A DNA stretch of 64,000 nucleotides, from NCBI RefSeq assembly GCF_003574445.1, contig NZ_KZ984556.1, positions 124,001-188,000 on the forward strand, read 5' to 3'. The notes under the pieces are model-generated. The model saw only the letters and a program-made list of their open reading frames with translations, made no database searches and was not told the DNA's origin. The DNA comes from Streptomyces sp. YIM 130001 (GTDB taxonomy: Bacteria > Actinomycetota > Actinomycetes > Streptomycetales > Streptomycetaceae). The first letter of the stretch is position 1. Every line of letters begins with the position of its first letter. This document shows positions 28,579 to 35,489 of this stretch, piece after piece. The position numbers were made by a program, and so were the translations under genes.

Positions 28579-30840
28579 TCAGTCGCCCTGGCGCAGTCCC
28601 TTCGGCAGGGTGCCGGTGTGCAGGATGCCGAGGGTGCGGGTGGCGCGGGTGAGGGCGACGTAGAGGTCGCTGGTGCGCATCGCCGCGGGTTCGACGACCA
28701 CGACCGCGTCGAACTCGAGGCCCTTGGACTGGCGGGCGTCGAGGAGGACCACGCGGTGGGTCAGGTCCGGCTCCCCGCCGGCCTGCACCCCTTCGAGACG
28801 TGGCGCGAGCGCCTCGTGCAGGGCGCGCGGCGCGATCACCGCGAGCCGTCCTTCGTCCGGGAGGTCGCGCGCTACCGCGTCGGCCACGGCGTCCGGCAGG
28901 TCGTCGGTCCGCCTCGTCCAGGGCGGCACTCCGGTCGAGCGCACCGACCGGGGCGGCTCGAACTCCGGCGTCCCGGCCTGCAGCACTCCGGCCGCCAGGT
29001 CCATGATCTCGGCGGGCGTACGGTAGTTGACCCCGAGACGGACCAGCTCCCAGCGGTCCTGCACATACGGCTCGAGGATCGCCTCCCAGGCCCCGCAGCC
29101 GGCCTCGTCGCCGGTCTGGGCGGGGTCGCCGACCAGCGTCATCGAGCGGGTCGGCACCCTGCGCATCAGCAGCCGCCACGCCATCGCGGACAGCTCCTGC
29201 GCCTCGTCCACGATGATGTGCCCGAACGCCCAGGTACGGTCCGCGGCGGCGCGCTCCGCGGCGCTGCGGTGGTCGGCCTCCTCGTGCCGCTCGGCCATCC
29301 GCTCGGCGTCGATGACGTCGTGCGCACCGAGCACTTCGGACGCCTCGGTGTCGCCGTCCTGCGCGTCCTCCTTGTCCTCGAACTCGTAGGTCCGCGAGGC
29401 GTAGGACACGTCGAGCACGCCCTGGGCGTAGGCGATCCGCTCCTGGCGCTCGGCCTCCTCGGCGGCGCGCTCCGCGGAGTCGTCGACACCGAGGAGCTCG
29501 GCAGCCTCGTCGAGCAGTGGTACGTCGGCGGGGGTGAAGGGTCCTCCGGTGCGGCGGACCGCCTTCGCGTCCCGCTCGTCGAGACCCTCCGGGTCGGCGA
29601 GGAAGTCGGTGATCAGTCGCTCGGGAGTGAGCGTCGGCCAGAGCGACTCGATCGCGGCGTGCACCTCGGCGCTGGTGGCGATCTCCTTGCCGAGCTGGGC
29701 GATGTCGTCGGGGCCGAGCAGGTTCGGGCCGCCGTGCGGATCGGCGCCGAGGCGCTCCACCAACTGGTCGGTGAGCGCGTCGATGATGTGGAAGGCGAAG
29801 TACGGGCGGCCCAGGTTGTGCGGCAGCCGGGTCTCGCGGGCGCGGGCCCTGGCGTCCTCGGCCATGGCGCGCTCCAGGAACAGCGAGCCGTAGTCGTCGT
29901 GGTCGACCTCGATGGCATCGTCCGGCACCGACTGGCGGGCGCGGACGTAGCTCTCGAGGACCCCGGCCAGCTCCGCTCGGCCCTTGACCTCGGCGGCCTC
30001 GGCGGTGTCCGTGCCGGTGGCCGTCACGCCCGGGTAGAGCTCCCCGACCGTCGACAGGAGCACGCCGGTCTCACCGAGCGAGGGCAGCACCTCGCCGATG
30101 TAGCCGAGGAACGCCGGGTTCGGCCCGACGATCAGCACGGCCCGCTTGGCGAGCACCTCGCGCTGCGCGTACAGCAGGTACGCGGCCCGGTGCAGCGCCA
30201 CGGCGGTCTTGCCGGTGCCCGGACCGCCCTCGACCACCATCACGCCCTGGTGCGGGGCGCGGATGATCCGGTCCTGCTCGGCCTGGATGGTCTGCACGAT
30301 GTCGCCCATACGGCCGGTGCGGGCGGCGTTCAGGGCGGCGAGCAGCACGGCGTCGCCGTTGGGGTCCTCGTGTCCGGTGCGGGTCGCGTCCCCGAGGTCC
30401 AGGATCTCGTCGTGCAGAGCGGTCACCACCCGGCCCTCGGTGGTGAGGTGCCGGCGGCGGACCAGACCCATCGGTGTGTGTCCGGTGGCGAGATAGAACG
30501 GGCGGGCCACCGGGGCGCGCCAGTCGATCAGCAAAGGCGTGCGTTCCGTGTCGTCGTCGCGGATCCCGATACGGCCGATGTGATGGTGACCGGGCCCCGT
30601 TCCGGTTTCGGCGAGATCAATACGGCCGAAACACAGGCCGGATTCCACACCGGCCAGTTCGGCGGCGGTCCTGCCGTGCTCCGCGACGGTCACGTCCCGC
30701 TCGAGCCGGGCCTGCTGACCGCGCCCGACCTGGGCGAGCGAGGCCTTCGCCAGGGACTGGGCCTCGGCGCGCAGCACTCCGAGACGGTCGTAGAGACGGT
30801 CGATGAATTGCTGCTCATTCTGCAATTCCTCGGTTGACAA
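28579..30840 (-). CDS. helR: HelD/HelR-type RNA polymerase-associated UvrD-like helicase ATPase
   Basis: 753 residues starting at a TTG with GAGGAG five bases upstream. The N-terminus is a coiled coil (about 3-60), as in HelD-family proteins that insert into RNA polymerase channels. The superfamily 1 motor is intact: Walker A GGPGTGKT at 205-212, IIVDEAQELS, LVGDPAQTG, VNYRTPAEI, ARQSKGLEFDAVVV and YVALTRAT. Actinobacterial relatives recycle stalled polymerase and can remove rifamycins from it (HelR). The order and length fit that group better than UvrD or Rep. The subfamily name is an inference from the sequence by eye. Two hairpins occupy the region just upstream. Confidence 0.85.
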   Translation of the reverse strand: MSTEELQNEQQFIDRLYDRLGVLRAEAQSLAKASLAQVGRGQQARLERDVTVAEHGRTAAELAGVESGLCFGRIDLAETGTGPGHHHIGRIGIRDDDTERTPLLIDWRAPVARPFYLATGHTPMGLVRRRHLTTEGRVVTALHDEILDLGDATRTGHEDPNGDAVLLAALNAARTGRMGDIVQTIQAEQDRIIRAPHQGVMVVEGGPGTGKTAVALHRAAYLLYAQREVLAKRAVLIVGPNPAFLGYIGEVLPSLGETGVLLSTVGELYPGVTATGTDTAEAAEVKGRAELAGVLESYVRARQSVPDDAIEVDHDDYGSLFLERAMAEDARARARETRLPHNLGRPYFAFHIIDALTDQLVERLGADPHGGPNLLGPDDIAQLGKEIATSAEVHAAIESLWPTLTPERLITDFLADPEGLDERDAKAVRRTGGPFTPADVPLLDEAAELLGVDDSAERAAEEAERQERIAYAQGVLDVSYASRTYEFEDKEDAQDGDTEASEVLGAHDVIDAERMAERHEEADHRSAAERAAADRTWAFGHIIVDEAQELSAMAWRLLMRRVPTRSMTLVGDPAQTGDEAGCGAWEAILEPYVQDRWELVRLGVNYRTPAEIMDLAAGVLQAGTPEFEPPRSVRSTGVPPWTRRTDDLPDAVADAVARDLPDEGRLAVIAPRALHEALAPRLEGVQAGGEPDLTHRVVLLDARQSKGLEFDAVVVVEPAAMRTSDLYVALTRATRTLGILHTGTLPKGLRQGD

Positions 30841-30872
30841 TTCGGCTCCTCGCGGGGTATGGTGTTTCTGTT

Positions 30873-30890
30873 GGCCCCCATTGAGGGGCC
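30873..30890. promoter_or_regulatory. Inverted repeat just upstream of helR
   Basis: GGCCCC-CATTGA-GGGGCC lies 33 bp before the helR start codon. Read on the plus strand it is followed by TTTTTC, like a terminator, but no plus-strand gene precedes it. On the helR strand it sits where a promoter or operator belongs. Rifamycin-responsive helR genes are known to carry an inverted-repeat element (RAE) upstream; identity with that element was not tested. Confidence 0.45.
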
Positions 30891-30920
30891 TTTTTCTTTG
30901 ACCAGAGAAACAACCAATAT

Positions 30921-30969
30921 ACGCAGAGAAATACCCCGGCCGTCAATCCGCCGGGGTATTTCTCTGCGT
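30921..30969. terminator. Perfect 20-bp hairpin between trxA and helR
   Basis: ACGCAGAGAAATACCCCGGC pairs without mismatch with the arm at 30950-30969 around a 9-nt loop (30941-30949). It lies about 50 bp after the trxA stop, so it can terminate the merR-trxA transcript. A third copy of the arm's CAGAGAAA stretch occurs at 30903-30910. Confidence 0.75.
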
Positions 30970-31018
30970 GGGTCGGCTCGCGTGGGCCGGACCCCGGACG
31001 CCCTCACCGCCCGCGGCC

Positions 31019-31366
31019 TCAGAGGACCCCGTCGACCACCCCGTCCAGCTCGGCGAGGAGCTTGCGCTTGGGACGGGCGCCGACCATCGACTTCACCGGC
31101 TCGCCGCCCTGGAAGACCATCAGGGTCGGCATCGACAGGACGCCGTACGTGGTCGTCGTGCCCGGATTGTGGTCGACGTCGAGCTGGACGACCTTGAGTC
31201 CGTCCGCCTGCTCCCGTGCGATCTCGCTGAGTACGGGCGCGAGCTGCCGGCAAGGACCGCACCAGTCGGCGGTGAACTCGACCAGGACCGGCCGGTCGGC
31301 CCGCAGCACCTCGGCCTCGAAATCGGCGTCCGTCACCTCGGGCACGCCTGCTGCCTTCACCGACAT
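31019..31366 (-). CDS. trxA: Thioredoxin
   Basis: 115-residue cytoplasmic disulfide reductant with the active site WCGPC at 35-39 within VEFTADWCGPCRQLAPVL, the cis-proline in SMPTLMVF and the closing AELDGVVDG helix. The ATG at 31366 has GGGAGG upstream and begins only 1 nt after the merR stop, so the pair is translationally coupled. The electron donor (TrxB) is not in the window. Confidence 0.95.
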   Translation of the reverse strand: MSVKAAGVPEVTDADFEAEVLRADRPVLVEFTADWCGPCRQLAPVLSEIAREQADGLKVVQLDVDHNPGTTTTYGVLSMPTLMVFQGGEPVKSMVGARPKRKLLAELDGVVDGVL

Positions 31367-31367
31367 G

Positions 31368-31787
31368 TCAACCTCCCCATTCACACTTCGGCTCCGGACC
31401 TTCCGGTGCCGTGGCCTGCCCGGCGAGCGCGTCGCGCTCCTGCTCGGCACGCCGTAGCTGCGATCCCACCTGCTCCCGAACTGCGATCAACTCGCCGATC
31501 AGCGCGTCGAGTTCGGAGATCTTGCGGCGGTAGACGTCGAGCGAGGCCGGGCAGGAGTCGCCGTGCGGGTGCCCCGCACGCAGGCACTCCACGAACGGAC
31601 GGGTCTCCTCGAGACCGAACCCGAAGTCCTGCAGCACCCTGATCTGCCGGAGCAGCCGCAGGTCGTCCTCGCCGTAGGTGCGGTAGCCGTTGCCCGTACG
31701 CCGTGCGGGCAGGAGGCCACGGGACTCGTAGTAACGCAGAGTCCGCGTGGTCGTCCCGGCCCGGTCGGCCAGCTCGCCGATTCGCAT
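31368..31787 (-). CDS. MerR-family transcriptional regulator
   Basis: 139 residues: winged-helix MRIGELADRAGTTTRTLRYYESRGLLPARR, then a dimerisation helix. Residues around 78-91 read ECLRAGHPHGDSC, with two cysteines and two histidines placed like the metal- or thiol-sensing loop of MerR/CueR/ZntR proteins, and another Cys lies near the end (PKCEWGG). Together with the coupled thioredoxin this suggests redox or soft-metal sensing. A 20-bp palindrome overlapping its promoter region is the likely binding site. Confidence 0.9.
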   Translation of the reverse strand: MRIGELADRAGTTTRTLRYYESRGLLPARRTGNGYRTYGEDDLRLLRQIRVLQDFGFGLEETRPFVECLRAGHPHGDSCPASLDVYRRKISELDALIGELIAVREQVGSQLRRAEQERDALAGQATAPEGPEPKCEWGG

Positions 31788-31802
31788 GTCGTCGACGGTA
31801 AT

Positions 31803-31822
31803 CCTTGACGCCGGGGTCAAGG
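31803..31822. promoter_or_regulatory. MerR-type operator upstream of merR-trxA
   Basis: CCTTGAC-GCCGGG-GTCAAGG has perfect 7-bp arms around 6 bp and contains a TTGAC -35-like element on both strands. It starts 16 bp upstream of the merR ATG. CTTGAC-N-GTCAAG dyads between or over promoter boxes are typical MerR-family sites. Confidence 0.6.
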
Positions 31823-32033
31823 CCAGCAGGCCGGTCGGGCGGGGGCGGCGGCGGTAGTGCATACGCGAGGGTGCGGGCGCGGGATGCGGGCGATCGGGCG
31901 GGCCCTGGCACCGGACGCGTGAGGGTGTGGGTGCGGAGGTGTGAGGGCGTGGGTGCGTGCAGCGCCGCGGGGAGAAACCACCACTCCGCGGACAACTCCC
32001 GCCCGCCTTCAAGAACTTGACGTGTCATGGACA

Positions 32034-32062
32034 TTGACGGCCCGCATGGCTGCAAGTACAAA
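32034..32062 (+). promoter_or_regulatory. Promoter of the GH16 glucanase gene
   Basis: TTGACG (32034-32039) and TACAAA (32057-32062) are 17 nt apart, a near-consensus housekeeping promoter, unusually clear for this genome. The expected start site is near 32069, inside the adjacent operator. A second TTGACG lies at 32017. Between here and 31822 no other element or gene is seen. Confidence 0.65.
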
Positions 32063-32066
32063 ACTC

Positions 32067-32080
32067 TGAGAGCGCTCTCA
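32067..32080. promoter_or_regulatory. LacI-family (CebR-like) operator
   Basis: TGAGAGCGCTCTCA is a perfect 14-bp palindrome directly after the -10 box, so a bound repressor would block initiation. It differs by one base per arm from the cellobiose-repressor box TGGGAGCGCTCCCA of CebR/CelR. No LacI-family gene is in the window. Confidence 0.7.
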
Positions 32081-32122
32081 ACCGGCCCCCCGGACCCCCA
32101 ACTCCCCCCACGGAGGTGCTCG

Positions 32123-33106
32123 ATGTCCCCGAGCCGCATCACCCAGGCACTCCCCCCGCCGGAAAACCGCCGCCGCCGCGGCAGCTGGCGGGCGATGGCC
32201 GTCGCAGGCGCCGCGAGCGCCGCGCTGCTCGCCGCTCTGAGCTACCCCGGTTCCGCAGCCGGTGACGTCCCGCCGCCCGGCGAGGGCTGGACCGAGCAGT
32301 GGAGCGACGACTTCGAAGGCGGCGCGAACACTCTGCCGTCCGGTGAGAACTGGCAGATCGACAAGGGGCACGGCTACCCGGGCGGCCCCGACAACTGGGG
32401 CACCGGCGAGATCCAGGAGTACACCGACTCCACCGACAACCTCAGCCTCGACGGCGACGGCAATCTGCAGATCACCCCGCTCCGCGACGACTCCGGCAAC
32501 TGGACCTCGGCCCGTATCGAGTCCCAGCGCAGCGACTTCAAGGCCCCCGACGGCGGCACCCTCGCCATCGAGAGCCGCGTGCAGATGCCCGACGTCGGCG
32601 GCGACAAGGCCATCGGCTACTGGCCGGCCTTCTGGGCGCTCGGCTCCCCGTACCGCGGCAACTACCAGAACTGGCCCGGCATCGGCGAGTTCGACATCAT
32701 GGAGAACGTCAACGGCCTGGACTCGGTGTGGGGCGTACTGCACTGCGGCGTGAGCCCGGGCGGCGACTGCAACGAGTCCGAGGGCCTCGGCAACAGCCGT
32801 GCCTGCCCCGGCTCCACCTGCCAGTCCGGCTTCCACACGTACCGCTTCGAGTGGGACCGCTCAGGGGACACCGAACAGCTGCGCTGGTACGTGGACGGCG
32901 AGGAGTACCACTCGCTCTCGCAGGATCAGTTCTCGGCCGAGACCTGGACCAACATGACCGAGCACGAGGGCTACTTCGTCCTGCTCAACGTCGCCATGGG
33001 CGGGGCCTTCCCGGACGGCGTCGCGGGCCACGCGACCCCGGTCGAGTCGACCGAGCCCGGGCACCCGATGAAGGTGGACTACGTGGGGGTGTGGACCAAG
33101 TCCTGA
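32123..33106 (+). CDS. Secreted GH16 endo-beta-glucanase (laminarinase-like)
   Basis: 327 residues from an ATG with GGAGGT upstream. A twin-Arg-rich N-terminus and hydrophobic segment (about 17-47, ending GSAAG) point to export. The GH16 core has WSDDFEGG at the start, then GIGEFDIMENVNG: nucleophile Glu189, Asp191 and acid/base Glu194 in the E-x-D-x-x-E arrangement of beta-1,3-glucanases. Trp/Tyr-rich segments (YWPAFWALGSPYRGNYQNW) line the cleft. No carbohydrate-binding module is attached. A LacI-type operator overlaps its promoter, so induction by a beta-glucan oligosaccharide is likely. Confidence 0.93.
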   Translation: MSPSRITQALPPPENRRRRGSWRAMAVAGAASAALLAALSYPGSAAGDVPPPGEGWTEQWSDDFEGGANTLPSGENWQIDKGHGYPGGPDNWGTGEIQEYTDSTDNLSLDGDGNLQITPLRDDSGNWTSARIESQRSDFKAPDGGTLAIESRVQMPDVGGDKAIGYWPAFWALGSPYRGNYQNWPGIGEFDIMENVNGLDSVWGVLHCGVSPGGDCNESEGLGNSRACPGSTCQSGFHTYRFEWDRSGDTEQLRWYVDGEEYHSLSQDQFSAETWTNMTEHEGYFVLLNVAMGGAFPDGVAGHATPVESTEPGHPMKVDYVGVWTKS

Positions 33107-33123
33107 CACGTCCGTAGAGACAT

Positions 33124-33164
33124 CCGGGCCGGGTACCTCGTCGCGCACGAGGCACCCGGCCCGG
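33124..33164 (+). terminator. Terminator after the GH16 gene
   Basis: CCGGGCCGGGT pairs with ACCCGGCCCGG, continuing after a mismatch with CCTCGT / ACGAGG around a CGCGC loop. It lies 18 bp after the stop codon. Confidence 0.8.
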
Positions 33165-33230
33165 TGCGGTTCACCAGGAAGGCGACCGCACGGCCATCGC
33201 CTGCGGACCGCCGGTGTCCGCGGTGAGCAC

Positions 33231-33270
33231 CGTCCCGTCCCGTCCCGTCCCGTCCCGTCCCGTCCCGTCC
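33231..33270. repeat. Pentanucleotide microsatellite (CGTCC) x8
   Basis: Eight uninterrupted copies of CGTCC, a length that could slip during replication. It lies in a stretch without a functional gene (33165-33444), upstream of the alpha-galactosidase remnant. No other structure was seen in that interval. Confidence 0.9.
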
Positions 33271-33444
33271 CGGAAGGATCGCGGGCCGCGCCGGAACAGG
33301 CCGCCGTATCCCGCCAGTTCGCGCCCCTCGGAGGTCCGGCTGCTGAATCGCAGCGCTGCGGCACGCCGGTTGACGCGGCGGTGGCGCAGGCGAGTCGCCG
33401 CGCGCCGGCCGGACTTGTTCGCTGCGGTTGCGATCGTCGGCGCG

Positions 33445-33862
33445 ATGGCAGGGGTTCCCGGCATCGGCGGCGACCCGGCCCGCTGGGGTGCGGCGGAGGC
33501 GCCGGAGACGCGCGAGTGGGTCGCGCTGAGAAGGGAGATCCGGACCGCGGTGCGGCAGGACCGGGCTCGACCGGCTGCGGCCGCCGGGTGACGGGCTGAG
33601 CGCGGGGCGGTACGGCCTGGGCGACGAGGTGGCGGTGCCGGCCTGGCTCCAGGCGCAGCGCTACGGCCCGTGGCCGCCGCCGCTCAGGCTGCGCGGGCTC
33701 GATCCGTCGGCGCGCTACCGGTGCACGGAGACGGACGAGGTGCACCACGGGCTCGTACTGCTGCACCACGGGCCGCACCCGGGGCTGCGCGGAGATCTGG
33801 ACGCCGCGATGTTCCGTCTTTGGGCGGGTGGCGCCGTGATGCGCGACGCCGACACTCCGTGA
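33445..33862 (+). pseudogene. Remnant of an alpha-galactosidase (GH36) gene, C-terminal part, frameshifted
   Basis: From 33445 the frame reads MAGVPGIGGDPARW and then EWVALRREIRTAVRQ, like the end of the GH36 barrel. It then continues only in the next frame (about 33555 onward) as RLRPPGDGLS, GDEVAVPAWLQAQRYGP and LRGLDPSARYRCTETDEVHHG, which is the C-terminal beta domain of GH36 alpha-galactosidases. The protein thus needs a frameshift, and the catalytic domain upstream is missing or unrecognisable. This is decay of a carbohydrate gene next to GH16. The identification rests on remembered family patterns. Confidence 0.6.
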
Positions 33863-33883
33863 CCGTGTGCCCCGCGACGCACA

Positions 33884-33920
33884 CTGCCGGACGGCCGACT
33901 CAGAGTCGGCCGTCCGGCAG
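33884..33920. terminator. Perfect 17-bp hairpin between the remnant and dctA
   Basis: CTGCCGGACGGCCGACT pairs completely with AGTCGGCCGTCCGGCAG around a CAG loop. It lies 25 bp after the dctA stop and 21 bp after the end of the remnant, so it can serve both directions. Confidence 0.9.
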
Positions 33921-33945
33921 GCAGCGTTCGGATCGCCGCGTGGAC

Positions 33946-35316
33946 TCAGGCGTCCGTCTTCTCCAGCCCGCCTTCGCGCTGCGGCGGCACGTCGTCCTCG
34001 GACTCCGCGGCCTCCTTGGCGGGTTCGTGGTCCTCGACGACCAGGGTCTGCTCATCGAACGGCAGCTTCCCGGCGAGCACCTCGCCGACCCGCTCCCGGT
34101 CGATCTCCTTGGTCCAGGTGCCGACGAGGACGGTGGCCACCGCGTTGCCCGCGAAGTTGGTCAGCGCGCGGGCCTCGCTCATGAAGCGGTCGATGCCGAC
34201 GATCAGGCCGACGCCGTCGACCAGTTCGGGCCGGTGCGACTGCAGACCGCCCGCGAGGGTCGCGAGACCGGCGCCGGTGACGCCCGCCGCACCCTTCGCG
34301 GCGATGATCATGAAGAGCAGCAGTGAGATCTGCTCGCTCAGGGCCAGCGGGGAGCCCATCGCCTCGGCGACGAACAGCGAGGCCATCGTCAGGTAGATCG
34401 CCGTGCCGTCCAGGTTGAACGAGTAACCGGTCGGCACGGTGATGCCCACCACGGGCTTCGAGACGCCCAGGTGCTCCATCTTCGCGATGAGCCGCGGCAG
34501 CGCGGACTCCGATGACGAGGTGGAGACGATGAGCAGGAACTCACGGCCCAGGTACTTCAGGAGCGAGAAGATGTTGATGCCGGTGAACAGCTTCAGGATG
34601 ATGCCGAGCACCCCGAAGACGAACAGCACACAGGTGATGTAGAAGCCGATCATGATGATGGCGAGCGACTTCAACGCGTCCACGCCGGTCTCGCCGACCA
34701 CCGCCGCGATCGCACCGAACGCGCCGACCGGCGCGGCCCACATGATCATGGCGAGGATGCGGAAGACCAGGCGCTGGATGTGCCGGATGCCCTGGATGAT
34801 CGGCTCACCGGCGGAGCCCATCGACTGCAGCGCGAAGCCGGAGAGCAGCGCGACGAGCAGCGTCGGCAGCACCGACTCACCGGTGAAGGCGGAGACCAGG
34901 GTGGTCGGGATGATGCCGAGCAGGAAGTCGGCGGTGGACTCGCTCGCGCCCTCGGCCTGGGCCGCGCCGGTCTCGCGTACCGAGTCGGTGAGCGCGAGTC
35001 CGTGACCCGGCTCCAGGATGTTGCCGACGACCAGGCCGATGACCAGGGCGACGGTGGACATGACCATGAAGTAGCCGAGTGCGATGCCGCCCACCGCGCC
35101 GACCTTGGCGGCCTTGCGGACGGATCCGACGCCGAGCACGATCGTGCAGAAGATGATCGGCGAGATCATCATCTTGATCAGGTTGACGAAGCCCTCGCCG
35201 ACCGGCTTGAGCTCGACTGCGACTCCGGGGGCGGCGAACCCGACGAGGATGCCGAGCGCGACCGCCACGATCACGAAGATGTACAGGTAGTGGGTTCTGT
35301 CCCGCTTGGCGGCCAC
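33946..35316 (-). CDS. dctA: C4-dicarboxylate transporter DctA
   Basis: Cation-coupled importer of succinate, fumarate and malate in the cytoplasmic membrane. 456 residues from a GTG with AAGGAGG four bases upstream. It has the dicarboxylate/amino acid:cation symporter fold: eight spans plus hairpins, with the serine-rich loop STSSSESALPRL, GYSFNLDGTAIYL (hairpin and substrate region) and GVTGAGLATLAGGL. The tail is acidic. It is divergent from the CitA-type kinase and its regulator, the usual control of C4-dicarboxylate uptake. Confidence 0.94.
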   Translation of the reverse strand: MAAKRDRTHYLYIFVIVAVALGILVGFAAPGVAVELKPVGEGFVNLIKMMISPIIFCTIVLGVGSVRKAAKVGAVGGIALGYFMVMSTVALVIGLVVGNILEPGHGLALTDSVRETGAAQAEGASESTADFLLGIIPTTLVSAFTGESVLPTLLVALLSGFALQSMGSAGEPIIQGIRHIQRLVFRILAMIMWAAPVGAFGAIAAVVGETGVDALKSLAIIMIGFYITCVLFVFGVLGIILKLFTGINIFSLLKYLGREFLLIVSTSSSESALPRLIAKMEHLGVSKPVVGITVPTGYSFNLDGTAIYLTMASLFVAEAMGSPLALSEQISLLLFMIIAAKGAAGVTGAGLATLAGGLQSHRPELVDGVGLIVGIDRFMSEARALTNFAGNAVATVLVGTWTKEIDRERVGEVLAGKLPFDEQTLVVEDHEPAKEAAESEDDVPPQREGGLEKTDA

Positions 35317-35489
35317 AGTGCCTCCTTGCTTGTCGGCACCGGGTCGCGGGGGTGCGGCCGGTGTCCGGGGATACGCGCCATGCGTGCGGCTCACGTCCTG
35401 GCGAGGTCCCGGTGAATATCCACCAGCAGGTGAGCCGGGTCACCCTTCCGTTCATTTAGTTCACACACACTGCGAGGCAGACTGGCCGC

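Noticed and set aside
30873..30890. GGCCCC hairpin plus TTTTT as a plus-strand terminator
   Set aside because: No plus-strand gene lies upstream within several kb, so a control element for helR is more likely; the terminator reading was not used.
33231..33270. (CGTCC)8 as a CRISPR-like array
   Set aside because: The unit is 5 bp without spacers, so it is a simple microsatellite.
33171..33464. Minus-strand frame of 97 codons containing GRDGT repeats
   Set aside because: The repeats are only the CGTCC microsatellite read in translation; there is no ribosome binding site or family.
35317..35489. Search for an obvious operator in the dctA / CitA-type kinase gap
   Set aside because: No clear dyad or direct repeat stood out by eye, so no site is claimed.
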